From Archangium minus (GTDB lineage Bacteria > Myxococcota > Myxococcia > Myxococcales > Myxococcaceae), in the NCBI RefSeq assembly GCF_044360475.1, contig NZ_CP043494.1, positions 10,354,001 through 10,418,000 of the forward strand: a stretch of 64,000 nucleotides of DNA, given 5' to 3'. The notes beneath the pieces were generated by a model that worked only from the letters and a program-made list of their open reading frames with translations, had not been told where the DNA came from and searched no databases. Both the position numbers and the translations under genes were made by a program. The stretch's first letter is position 1; every line of letters starts with the position of its first letter. Shown here one piece after another: positions 1 to 7,944 of the stretch.

Positions 1-825
1 ATCCGACCCGATGGCCACGCCCTCCTCGATGTACGTGGTGGCTGGGTCCGCCAGGGTGACGCCGTTGCGCATGTGCCAGGTGTTGATGCGCGACTGGAGC
101 TCCTTGGCGCGCGCCGCCAGCTCCACCCGATCGTTCACGCCGGCCGTCTCGCCGAACTCGGCCTCGATGGAGGCCACCGGGCCCTGCGCCGCGGCCATCT
201 CCACCAGGTCCGTCAGGTAGAACTCGCCCTGCGCATTGCTGCTGCGGATGTTGGCCAGCGCCTTCCACAGGAAGGACGACTCCACCAGGTAGATGCCCGC
301 GTTGCACTCGCGCACCTGGCGCTGCTCGGGCGTGGCGTCCTTGTGCTCGACGATGCGCACCACCTTGCCCATCTCGCGGATGACGCGGCCGTAGCCCGTC
401 GGATCCGCCGGCACGGTGGACACCAGCGAGAGCACGCCCCCGCCCTTCTCGTGCGCGGCGGCGAGCGCGGCCAGCGTCTCGCTGCGCACCAGCGGCACAT
501 CACCGTAGAGAATGAGGACACGCCCGTTGAAGTCTTTCAGCGCGCTCTCCGCCGAGCGCACCGCGTCCGCCGTACCCCGCTGCTCCTTCTGGAGCGCGAA
601 GCGCAGGGGCGCCGTGGGGAAGTGGGCGCGGATGGAGCGCTCCACCTCCTCGGCCTGGTGGCCCACCACCGACACCACCGGCGAGGCGCCCAACTCCAGG
701 GCTCGCATGAGGGGATAGGCACAGAGGGGCTTGCCGAGGATGGGGTGAAGGACCTTGGCCTTCTCCGACTTCATCCGCGTGCCCTTGCCCGCGCACAACA
801 CCACCGCCGCCAAAGAAGCTGTCAT
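1..825 (-). CDS. glmU: Bifunctional UDP-GlcNAc pyrophosphorylase/GlcN-1-P acetyltransferase, 5' part
   Basis: The cytosolic enzyme makes UDP-N-acetylglucosamine for peptidoglycan and LPS. Only the first 275 codons are present; the gene runs off the left window edge. The uridyltransferase domain is clear: the nucleotide-binding signature CAGKGTRMKSEKAKVLHP at residues 11-28, QRGTADAV near 82-89 and LYGDVPLV near 106-113. The final residues, VEEGVAIGSD, look like the first coil of the left-handed beta-helix acetyltransferase domain. The start is the ATG immediately before TASLAAVVLCAG, where homology to the family begins. The upstream region to 1248 holds no intact gene. Family membership is firm; bifunctionality is inferred because most of the second domain lies outside the window. 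Confidence 0.93.
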   Translation of the reverse strand, partial: MTASLAAVVLCAGKGTRMKSEKAKVLHPILGKPLCAYPLMRALELGASPVVSVVGHQAEEVERSIRAHFPTAPLRFALQKEQRGTADAVRSAESALKDFNGRVLILYGDVPLVRSETLAALAAAHEKGGGVLSLVSTVPADPTGYGRVIREMGKVVRIVEHKDATPEQRQVRECNAGIYLVESSFLWKALANIRSSNAQGEFYLTDLVEMAAAQGPVASIEAEFGETAGVNDRVELAARAKELQSRINTWHMRNGVTLADPATTYIEEGVAIGSD

Positions 826-858
826 GTCGGCGATTACTAGGGACGCGATCGCGACGCG

Positions 859-1233
859 TCAACCACGAGCAGGCGCGCGCGTGGAGCGACTGCCTTCCGG
901 CCGGGCCTGAACGGAAACCGACAACGTGTTGCTCTGCACGGTGATGCCGAACTTCGGCTTGAGGAAGACCGTTGTCACGGTGGCATCCGACGGAGCCGAT
1001 GTTTGCTTCACTGTCACCAGGTTGGCGTTCATGTTCCCCCCGTCGGGACGGAGCGTCATGCACAGGATGCCTTCGCTCCTGTCCCGGTCAAACTCCCGGC
1101 TGAGCGTGTTGGTGTCCTCCGGACACTTCTCGATGACGAAAGCGTTTGGTAGCGAGTCCAGGTGGCGGGCGGGGATACTCCAGAACTCTCACTCGGAGAA
1201 GCGCGAGTTGATGGCCCATACGGAGGCTTTCAC
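859..1233 (-). pseudogene. Possible decayed ORF with an in-frame TGA
   Basis: Read on the minus strand, a GTG at 1231-1233 opens KASVWAINSRFSE, meets TGA at 1189-1191, and continues in the same frame as EFWSIPARHLDSLPNAFVIE through MTLRPDGGNMNANLVTVKQ to a stop at 859-861. Both halves have protein-like composition and mostly G/C third bases, which suggests one ancestral frame interrupted by a nonsense change. The second half alone could be a 66-residue ORF from an ATG at 1059. I recognise no family. It lies between the divergent glmU and gamma-glutamyltransferase genes, so chance open frame is a real alternative. Confidence 0.3.
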
Positions 1234-1248
1234 GTGGAGACGGTAAAG

Positions 1249-3012
1249 ATGCGGACTCACCAAAATTGGTGGGGCGTAGCGGTAGCAGCGCTGGTGGTGG
1301 CGTGGCCTGCGTGGGCGGCGCGACCGTACCGGGGCGGAGCGGTAGCCACGGCTCATCCGGAGGCGAGCGAGGCCGCGCTGCGGATGTTGGACAAGGGCGG
1401 CAACGCGGTGGACGCGGCGGTGGCGGCGGCCTTCACGCTGGGAGTGGTGGCGCCGTATCACTCGGGGATTGGCGGCGGAGGCTTCGCGCTGGTGCACGAG
1501 GCGAAGACGGGCGGAACGCGAGTGCTGGACTTTCGCGAGGTGGCACCCGCGGCGGCCACCCGGGACATGTACGTGAAAGACGGCAAGGTGGTGCCGGGGC
1601 TGTCCACGGACGGCGTGACGAGCGTGGCGGTGCCCGGCGCGGTCGCCGGCTATCTGGAGCTACTGGAGAAGCACGGGAAGCTGCCGCGCGCGGTGGTGCT
1701 GCAGCCCGCCATCGATGCCGCGCGCAACGGCTTCTGGGTGTCGCCCAAGTACCAGGCGATGGCCGCCATGCGGCGCGACTGCCTGCGGCAGGATCCAGAG
1801 GCCACACGCCTCTTCCTCACGAAAAACGACAAGGGCGAGCCGGACGTGCCGCCCATCGGCCATCTGGTGCGCCAACCGGAGCTGGCCCGGACGCTCCAGA
1901 CGCTCGCGAAGAACGGTCCCAAGCCCTTCTACTCGGGCCCGCTCGCCCAGGCGATGGTGGACACAGTGAAGGCCGGCGGCGGCCTGCTCTCGCTGGAGGA
2001 CTTGAAGGCCTACAAGACGCGCACCCATGAGCCGCTGGAGGGCAGCTACCGCGGCCATCGCATCCTCACCATGCCGCCGCCGAGCGCGGGCGGGCTCGCG
2101 GTGGTGCAGGTGCTCGGCGCCCTGGAGCGGCTGCGTCCCAAGGGCATGAGCTACCGCGACCCCGAGGACCTCCACCTCTACGCCGAGGCGGTGCGCCGCG
2201 TATACGTGGACCGGGTGAAGTACCTGGGCGACCCGGCCTTCGTGAAGATCCCCATGGAGCGCCTCACCTCGTCCGGCTACATCGCGGACCTGGCGGGCAG
2301 CATCGACCCCAAGAAGGCCACCCCCAGCGCCTCGCTGCTGGCCCCGAGGGAGAACGCCGGTTCCACCCTGAAGAACCCGACCGACACCTGGTACGACCCC
2401 GCCTCCGCGCCGGAGAAGAAGAACACCACGCACATCTCCGTCATCGACAAGGATGGCAACGCGGTGGCCCTCACCACCACGGTGAACTACGGCTTCGGCT
2501 CGTGCGTGGTGGCCAAGGGGACGGGCGTGCTCCTCAACGACGAGATGGACGACTTCGCCGCCCTGCCCGGCGTGCCCAACGCCTACGGGCTGGTCACGGG
2601 CGAGGCCAACTCCATCGCCCCCGGCAAGGTGCCGCTGTCCTCCATGTCCCCCACCCTCGTCTTCGCCAAAGACGATCCGAAGAAGGTGATGCTGGTGGTG
2701 GGCAGCCCGGGCGGCTCCACCATTCCCACCACCGTCATCCAGGTCATCTCCCACATCGTGGACCAAGGCATGGACGTGACACGCGCAGTGGGCATGGGCC
2801 GGGTGCACCACCAGTACCTGCCGGATGAGCTGTGGGTGGACCGCTGGGGACTGGAGCCCGCCACGCAGGCGGCGCTGGAGGCCAAGGGCCACAAGCTTCG
2901 CAAGCAGGAGGCCTGGGGTGACGCCGAGGCCGTCTACAGCGACCCCAAGACAAACCTGCGCTACGCCGCGAGCGATCCTCGCAACGAGGGCACCGCCCTC
3001 GGCCAGGACTGA
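1249..3012 (+). CDS. ggt: Gamma-glutamyltransferase, exported
   Basis: Hydrolyses or transfers the gamma-glutamyl group of glutathione and related amides, usually in the periplasm. The 587-residue product opens with an n-region, a hydrophobic stretch WWGVAVAALVVAWPAWA and a likely signal-peptidase site. It is made as a proenzyme: the autoprocessing nucleophile is the first Thr of TTHISVIDKDGNAVALT (Thr393), the new N-terminus of the small subunit. Other family signatures are GGNAVDAAVAAAFTLGVV near the N-terminus, MDDFAALPG, PLSSMSPTLV and GSPGGSTIPTTV. The ATG at 1249 is preceded by GGAG at 1237-1240 and begins the signal peptide; an in-frame GTG at 1234 would add five residues. The TatD-like gene follows 20 bp downstream. 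Confidence 0.95.
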   Translation: MRTHQNWWGVAVAALVVAWPAWAARPYRGGAVATAHPEASEAALRMLDKGGNAVDAAVAAAFTLGVVAPYHSGIGGGGFALVHEAKTGGTRVLDFREVAPAAATRDMYVKDGKVVPGLSTDGVTSVAVPGAVAGYLELLEKHGKLPRAVVLQPAIDAARNGFWVSPKYQAMAAMRRDCLRQDPEATRLFLTKNDKGEPDVPPIGHLVRQPELARTLQTLAKNGPKPFYSGPLAQAMVDTVKAGGGLLSLEDLKAYKTRTHEPLEGSYRGHRILTMPPPSAGGLAVVQVLGALERLRPKGMSYRDPEDLHLYAEAVRRVYVDRVKYLGDPAFVKIPMERLTSSGYIADLAGSIDPKKATPSASLLAPRENAGSTLKNPTDTWYDPASAPEKKNTTHISVIDKDGNAVALTTTVNYGFGSCVVAKGTGVLLNDEMDDFAALPGVPNAYGLVTGEANSIAPGKVPLSSMSPTLVFAKDDPKKVMLVVGSPGGSTIPTTVIQVISHIVDQGMDVTRAVGMGRVHHQYLPDELWVDRWGLEPATQAALEAKGHKLRKQEAWGDAEAVYSDPKTNLRYAASDPRNEGTALGQD

Positions 3013-3032
3013 CCCCCAAGAGCGAGCACACC

Positions 3033-3815
3033 GTGCCCGAGCAGCTCGTCCATCTCTTCGATGCGCACCTCCACCCGGAGGCCCTCAGCGACCAGGACCT
3101 CGAGTCCATGCGCTTCTTCGGCGTGGAGCGCGCGCTGGTGGTAGCCCACCACCCGCCCGAGCCCACCCCCAAGGCCCTGCGCAAGCACTTCGACGACCTG
3201 GTGCAACGTCAGCTCCCGCGCCTGGAGCGGCTGGGCATCCGCGCCTGGGCGGCGCTGGGGGTGCATCCGCGCTCCATCCCCCGCCGCGGCCTGTCCGAGG
3301 TGCTCGCGAGCCTCCCCGACTACTTCCGCGGCGGACGCGTGGTGGCCTTGGGCGAGACAGGGCTGCACGCGGGAGGCATCGAGGAAGAGGAGGCCTTCCT
3401 CGAGCAGCTCGCGCTCGCGCGTCAGCTCAAGCTGAAGGTGGTGGTGCACACCCCGGTGCTCGACAAGGAGCGCCACACCCGGCGCATCCTCACCTTGCTG
3501 CGCGAGTCCGGTGTGCGGCCCTCACGCGTGCTCGTGGATCACGCCAACGGGCGCACCGTGCGCAACATCCTCGGCTGTGGACACTGGGCGGGATTGACCC
3601 TGCACCCCGAAGCACTGCGGGCCGAACGCGTTGTGGCTCTGGTTCGTCGGCTCGGCAGCGAAAGGCTGGTGCTCAACTCGGATGCCGGCGAGGGCGCCGG
3701 TGACCTTCTCGGGCTTGCGCGCGTGGCCAACCTCCTGGCCAAGGCGAAGCTCTCAGAGCGAGTGGTGAAGCGCGTTGCTTTCGACAACGCCGCGCGCTTC
3801 TACCGGCCTCGCTGA
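3033..3815 (+). CDS. TatD-family metal-dependent hydrolase
   Basis: A 260-residue TIM-barrel hydrolase of the TatD/amidohydrolase superfamily. Metal-ligand motifs appear in the expected order: FDAHLHPE (HxH) at the N-terminus, GETGL (Glu) mid-protein, VVVHTP (His), VDHAN (His) and LNSDAG (Asp). Classical TatD proteins are DNases or D-aminoacyl-tRNA deacylases, but this is a divergent member and its substrate cannot be read from sequence. The start is GTG at 3033, 20 bp after the ggt stop, so the two genes are probably co-transcribed. It ends exactly where the convergent 89-codon gene ends. Confidence 0.82.
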   Translation: MPEQLVHLFDAHLHPEALSDQDLESMRFFGVERALVVAHHPPEPTPKALRKHFDDLVQRQLPRLERLGIRAWAALGVHPRSIPRRGLSEVLASLPDYFRGGRVVALGETGLHAGGIEEEEAFLEQLALARQLKLKVVVHTPVLDKERHTRRILTLLRESGVRPSRVLVDHANGRTVRNILGCGHWAGLTLHPEALRAERVVALVRRLGSERLVLNSDAGEGAGDLLGLARVANLLAKAKLSERVVKRVAFDNAARFYRPR

Positions 3816-4085
3816 CTAGTGCAACGCGCTGGACTCTGACTCCGGGTGCAGCGTCAACCGCTGCGCCTCGTCCAGCTTCACCTGTACCGGAATGCCCCGG
3901 TGGCGATAGTGCGCCAACGAGTCCGACACCTCGTCCAACAACTGCTGATAGCGCTCGTCCAGCTCCACCGCGATCAACATCATCGTCTCGCCAGCGTCCT
4001 CGACGCCTGGGCGGGACACCTGGCAGCGCTGGAACCGCGCCCAGCGGCCATTCGCCATTTTCACCAGCTCGCCGTCGTAAGCCAT
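3816..4085 (-). CDS. Hypothetical protein, 89 aa
   Basis: A small, acidic, apparently cytosolic protein with no signal peptide or membrane segment. The C-terminal half (LDERYQQLLDEVSDSLAHYR) is likely helical. ATG at 4085 is preceded by a good ribosome site, AAAGGGGGAA, about 7 nt upstream. Its stop codon abuts the stop of the convergent TatD-like gene with no intergenic space. I recognise no family; good codon bias and the ribosome site support a real gene. Confidence 0.6.
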   Translation of the reverse strand: MAYDGELVKMANGRWARFQRCQVSRPGVEDAGETMMLIAVELDERYQQLLDEVSDSLAHYRHRGIPVQVKLDEAQRLTLHPESESSALH

Positions 4086-4202
4086 GCGCAGTTCCCCCTT
4101 TCGACAAGAAGTCGGGAAGTGAATGGACGCACTGTAAGCACAAATTTTCCGCGCGTCATCCCCCCAGCTGAAAATTCGTGAAAGTGTCCTGATATTGGTC
4201 GT

Positions 4203-4322
4203 TTACCCGACGCTTCCCCAGGGGGCGGCGCCATTCACCAGCGGAGCCGGGTTCATCGTGTAAATTTGCTGAGCTGTTAAGTTGTTGATTTTCCGACGAA
4301 GTGCGTCGTCTGGCTGCGTCAT
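4203..4322 (-). CDS. Candidate 39-aa peptide in the 4086-4432 gap
   Basis: The 347-bp gap between divergent genes at 4085 and 4433 has lower GC than its surroundings. It contains a short minus-strand ORF beginning MTQPDDALRRKINNLTAQQ and ending APLVNGAAPWGSVG, with AGGGG about 9 nt before the ATG at 4322. The string looks peptide-like, but its codon use (TTA, ACA, CAA, ATT) does not match neighbouring genes. It may be chance in a regulatory region. No other gene is visible in the gap. Confidence 0.2.
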   Translation of the reverse strand: MTQPDDALRRKINNLTAQQIYTMNPAPLVNGAAPWGSVG

Positions 4323-4432
4323 CGGACCGAGCCCCTGAACCTGGCACATCAGGCAGGCACTGTGCTCTGGAGGAAACTCCAGGCCCGAAGTCCGGGTGGC
4401 ACGAGGACACGCCATCCCTTAGATTCGGCGGG

Positions 4433-4663
4433 ATGAAGTTGCCCCTCTTGTTCCGCCGCGATCGGACCGTCATCAAGCGCGCGGACGCGCAGGACCAGGC
4501 CGAGAAGCTGTTGGCCGAGTCCCTGCGTCTGCTCAGCCAGGTGTGTACCAAGGTCGCCGACCTCATCGAGACGCAGCGCCTGGAGCGCGCGGGTTACTCG
4601 CAGAACACCTACCTGCGACGGTTGGACGAGGCCCCAGGCGACGTGGAGCGGAAGAAGGAGTAG
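4433..4663 (+). CDS. Hypothetical protein, 76 aa
   Basis: A short, highly charged protein, MKLPLLFRRDRTVIKRADAQ at the N-terminus, followed by a predicted helix through LLAESLRLLSQVCTKVADLI and a basic tail. No membrane segment or known domain is recognised. The ATG at 4433 is chosen because the protein-like sequence begins there; upstream in-frame codons look non-coding. The amidohydrolase gene starts 13 bp downstream on the same strand, suggesting an operon. Confidence 0.55.
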   Translation: MKLPLLFRRDRTVIKRADAQDQAEKLLAESLRLLSQVCTKVADLIETQRLERAGYSQNTYLRRLDEAPGDVERKKE

Positions 4664-4676
4664 ACCTTCGCTCCGC

Positions 4677-5621
4677 ATGGATCATCCCGATGATTCGCCG
4701 GTCTGCCTGGGTACCGTCTCGGGCTGGCTAGGGCCTGGAGCGTCCGTTCCCCCCCTGCCGGCCTTGAATGATGAAGAAGGTCCGCGCCTGCCCGAGGGGC
4801 TGCCGCCCGTGGTGGACTCCCACGTGCACCTCTTCCCGGACGGTGTGTTCGAGGCGGTGTGGCGCTGGTTCGACCAGTACGGCTGGCCCATCCGCTACAA
4901 GCTGCACACGCCCCAGGTGGTGTCCTTCCTGCTGTCGCGCGGGGTGCACCGGGTGGTGGCGCTTCACTACGCGCACAAGCCGGGCATGGCGCGCTTCCTC
5001 AATTCCTACATCGCCGAGGTGGCCCGAGCAGAGCCGCGCGTCTGGGGGCTGGCCACCGTGCTGCCGGGCGAAGAGGGCGCGGCGGACATCCTCGCCGAGG
5101 CCTTCGCGGCGGGCCTCAAGGGCGTGAAGCTACACTGCCATGTGCAGTGCTTTGCCCCAGACGCGCCCGCGCTGCACGAGGTGTACGCCGCCTGCGCGCG
5201 GGCCGGGCGACCGTTGGTGATGCACGCCGGCCGCGAGCCCGCCAGCCCCCAGTACAAGTGCGACGTCCACGCCCTCTGCTCGGCCGAGCGGGTGGAGCGG
5301 GTGCTGAAAGAGCACCCGACCCTCAAGCTGTGCGTGCCCCACCTGGGAGCGGACGAGTTCGACGCCTACGAGCGGCTGCTGGAGCGCTACGACAACCTCT
5401 GGCTGGACACCACCATGGCGGCGGCCAACTACTTCCCCATGCCCGTCCCCCGCCGCCTGCTGGAGGTGCGGCCGGAGCGCATCCTCTACGGCACGGATTT
5501 TCCCAACCTGCCCTACGCCTGGGATCGCGAGCTCAAGCAGCTGCTGGCCCTGAAGCTCGGGGACGAGGTGGAGGCAGGCATCCTGGGGCAGAATTCCCTG
5601 AGACTTTTCGGGGGGTGTTGA
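4677..5621 (+). CDS. Amidohydrolase-family (PF04909-type) metal-dependent hydrolase
   Basis: A 314-residue TIM-barrel hydrolase. After a 43-residue leader rich in Pro and Gly comes the metal motif VVDSHVHLFPDG; further candidate ligands are in LKGVKLHCHVQCF, VMHAGRE, CVPHLG and the C-terminal YGTDFPNLPYAWD, whose Asp is the usual catalytic residue. This arrangement matches amidohydrolase-2 enzymes (decarboxylases and hydrolases of the ACMSD group), but the substrate is unknown. The nearest AAGGAG is 16 nt upstream of ATG 4677, so a slightly later start is possible. It is probably expressed with the upstream 76-codon gene. Confidence 0.8.
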   Translation: MDHPDDSPVCLGTVSGWLGPGASVPPLPALNDEEGPRLPEGLPPVVDSHVHLFPDGVFEAVWRWFDQYGWPIRYKLHTPQVVSFLLSRGVHRVVALHYAHKPGMARFLNSYIAEVARAEPRVWGLATVLPGEEGAADILAEAFAAGLKGVKLHCHVQCFAPDAPALHEVYAACARAGRPLVMHAGREPASPQYKCDVHALCSAERVERVLKEHPTLKLCVPHLGADEFDAYERLLERYDNLWLDTTMAAANYFPMPVPRRLLEVRPERILYGTDFPNLPYAWDRELKQLLALKLGDEVEAGILGQNSLRLFGGC

Positions 5622-5717
5622 AAAGCAAGCACACCCCTTCCGGAACCGAGAAGCCATCCGCATCTTGCCCCCCATAGAATCCGCCATCCCCTCTGGAAGA
5701 TGCTTCGAGGCCCCGAC

Positions 5718-6095
5718 ATGTCCTACATCCTGGTCGTCGACGACGACGCGAGCCACCGCACGCTCATCTGCGATGCCCTTGAGGAGATGGGCTACCGCAC
5801 CGAGCAGGCCGCCAACGGGCGAGAGGCCCTTGATCTGCTCGAGGGTGACATCCCCCAGGCCGTGCTGTTGGATCTGCGAATGCCCGTGATGAGTGGTTGG
5901 GGCCTACTGGACGCGCTCAAGAAGATGCCGCGGGCGCGCGGACTGCCGATCATCATCATCTCCGGCTACGGCTTCGAGTGGGAGGCCGAGCTGGTGGGCG
6001 CCGCCGGCTACATCTCCAAGCCGGTGGACCTGGACAAGGTGAGGATGACCGTGCAGCGCATCATCGGCCCGCCCGAGGTGGCCATGGTGCACTGA
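5718..6095 (+). CDS. Single-domain response regulator (CheY-like receiver)
   Basis: A 125-residue stand-alone receiver domain without an output domain. The acidic pocket is visible in ILVVDDDASHRTL, the phospho-acceptor Asp in VLLDLRMPVMSGW, the switch Ser in IIIISGYGF and the conserved Lys in YISKPVD. It probably relays phosphate within a two-component or chemosensory pathway. ATG 5718 has GAGG 7 nt upstream and starts right before the first beta strand; an in-frame ATG at 5700 would add six residues. No histidine kinase is adjacent, so it is an orphan here. It converges with purU, 26 bp away. Confidence 0.9.
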   Translation: MSYILVVDDDASHRTLICDALEEMGYRTEQAANGREALDLLEGDIPQAVLLDLRMPVMSGWGLLDALKKMPRARGLPIIIISGYGFEWEAELVGAAGYISKPVDLDKVRMTVQRIIGPPEVAMVH

Positions 6096-6121
6096 GCGTG
6101 CACCCCGGAGTACGAAGCCGC

Positions 6122-6997
6122 TCAGGCGAAGACGACAGTCTTGTTGCCGTGCAGCAACACCCGGTCCTCCAGGTGCCAGGCCACCGCGCGCGCCAGAACG
6201 GTGCGCTCCACCCGGCGCCCGATGCGGACCAAATCCGCCACCGCATCCCGATGCCCCACCCGATGGACGTCCTGGTCGATGATCGGCCCGGCGTCGAGCT
6301 CGGCCGTCACGTAGTGCGCCGTGGCGCCGATGAGCTTCACCCCTCGGGCATGCGCCTGGGCGTAGGGATTGGCGCCCACGAAGGCCGGTAGGAAGCTGTG
6401 GTGGATGTTGATGATGGGCCGGCCGAAGCGCTCGATGAACCCAGCACTGAGAATCTGCATGTAGCGAGCAAGGACGATGAGGTCCACCTGGTGGGTCCTC
6501 ATGAGCTCCAGCACCTCCGCCTCGGCCTGCGCCTTGGTGTCCGGAGTGACGGGCACGTGATGCAGGGGGACTCCGAAGGGAGCCACCACCTCGCGCGCAT
6601 CCGGATGGTTGCTCACTACCAGGGGGATGTGCGCGGCCAGCTCGCTCTTCTTGAGCAGCCAGAGCAGCTCCTGCAGGCAGTGATCCTGCTTGGAGACAAA
6701 GACAGCCATGCGCTTGACGCGCGCGGCGGGGGTGAGCTGCCACTGCATCCCGAAGCGCTCAGCCACGGGGCGGAAGGACTGCTCCAGCGCGGGAAGCCGC
6801 TCCTGGAGCCCCGGGAGATCGAACTCCAGCCGCATGAAGAAGCGCAGATCATCCGGCTCGGTGTGCTGATCCGAGTCGACGACGTTCGCCCCCTGTTCAT
6901 AGAGGAGCTGGGACACGGCCGCCACCACACCCGGGCGGTCCGCGCAAGTGATGAGGAGTCGGGCCCGATTCACGTTCGTCTGAGAGAGAGCTTGCAT
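6122..6997 (-). CDS. purU: Formyltetrahydrofolate deformylase
   Basis: Hydrolyses 10-formyl-THF to THF and formate, balancing one-carbon pools and feeding formate to purine synthesis. The 291-residue protein has an N-terminal ACT domain (ARLLITCADRPGVVAAVSQL) and a C-terminal formyltransferase-fold domain. The catalytic triad motifs are NIHHSFLPAFVGANPYAQ (Asn and His) and AELDAGPIIDQD (Asp). Length matches the family (about 280-290). ATG 6997 (MQALSQTNVNRARL) starts just before the ACT domain; the frame stays open upstream to 7075 but looks non-coding. Confidence 0.95.
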   Translation of the reverse strand: MQALSQTNVNRARLLITCADRPGVVAAVSQLLYEQGANVVDSDQHTEPDDLRFFMRLEFDLPGLQERLPALEQSFRPVAERFGMQWQLTPAARVKRMAVFVSKQDHCLQELLWLLKKSELAAHIPLVVSNHPDAREVVAPFGVPLHHVPVTPDTKAQAEAEVLELMRTHQVDLIVLARYMQILSAGFIERFGRPIINIHHSFLPAFVGANPYAQAHARGVKLIGATAHYVTAELDAGPIIDQDVHRVGHRDAVADLVRIGRRVERTVLARAVAWHLEDRVLLHGNKTVVFA

Positions 6998-7125
6998 GGT
7001 TCGAAGTGCCCGGAAGGTGGTGATGGGAGGGATCCTACACCAGGGGAGCCACCCCGGAGGACGAGCCTCGGACATTGGGAGGATTGCAGGGGGTAACGGA
7101 GTCGGCTGAAATCCGGCCCTTTCAC

Positions 7126-7944
7126 ATGTCCCCTTCCCCTCCAGATCTGGCCGTCGATGCTCATGGGCTCGTGAAGCGCTTCGGCGACTTCACTGCACTC
7201 AACGGGATGGAGCTGTCCATTCCCCGGGGCGCCTTCTATGCCTTCCTCGGCCCCAACGGGGCGGGCAAGTCCACCACCATCGCGCTGCTCACCGGGGTGT
7301 ACGCACCGGACGCCGGACGGATCTCCCTGCTCGGGGTGGACGCGGTGGCGAAGCCGCTGGAGGTGAAGCGCCACATCGGCGTGGTGCCCGAGGAGCTGAG
7401 CCTCTTCGAGCGGCTCACCGGGCGACAGTACCTCACCTTCTGCGGGCGGATGTACGGACTGAGCGGGGACGAGGCAGCCGCGCGAGCCGCCGAGCTGCTC
7501 GAGCTCACAGAGCTGACGTACAAGGCGGGCGCGCTGGTGGCCGAGTACTCCAAGGGGATGCGGCGGCGGCTGGCCATCGCGGCGGCGCTCATCCACGCGC
7601 CGGAGCTGGTGCTGCTGGACGAGCCCTTTGAGGGCATCGATGTGCTCGCGGCGGGCGTCATCCGCGAGCTGCTGCGCGAGCTGAGCCGGCGGGGCGTGAC
7701 GTTGCTGCTCACCACGCACGTGCTGGAGATCGCCGAGCGGCTGGCCACGCACGCGGGCGTCATCCGCGGCGGGAGGATGCTCGACCAGGGCACCGTGCAG
7801 CAGCTCATGGAGCGCTACGAGTCACCCTCGTTGGAGGCCGTCTTCGAGAAGCTCATCTCCGTGCCGGCCGCGCGCAACGCGAAGCTGTCCTTCTACGGGG
7901 ACGCATCACCGACCCAGGCGAACCTCCGCCAGGGGGCGGCATGA
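7126..7944 (+). CDS. ABC transporter ATP-binding protein
   Basis: A 272-residue ATPase energising the permease encoded next. It carries Walker A GPNGAGKSTT, a Q-loop region near VVPEELSLFERLTG, the signature YSKGMRRRLAIA, Walker B LVLLDEPFEG and the switch His in LLTTHVLEIAERL. The architecture is that of the ABC-2/DrrA-NatA group of exporters. ATG 7126 (MSPSPPDLAVDAHG) is preferred; an in-frame TTG at 7075 would add 17 non-conserved residues. Its stop overlaps the permease start by four bases (ATGA), implying translational coupling. Confidence 0.93.
   Translation: MSPSPPDLAVDAHGLVKRFGDFTALNGMELSIPRGAFYAFLGPNGAGKSTTIALLTGVYAPDAGRISLLGVDAVAKPLEVKRHIGVVPEELSLFERLTGRQYLTFCGRMYGLSGDEAAARAAELLELTELTYKAGALVAEYSKGMRRRLAIAAALIHAPELVLLDEPFEGIDVLAAGVIRELLRELSRRGVTLLLTTHVLEIAERLATHAGVIRGGRMLDQGTVQQLMERYESPSLEAVFEKLISVPAARNAKLSFYGDASPTQANLRQGAA

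Noticed and set aside
500..1063. 187-codon minus-strand frame overlapping glmU
   Set aside because: Out-of-frame shadow of glmU, Gly/Arg/Pro-rich. The real frame carries the GlmU signature.
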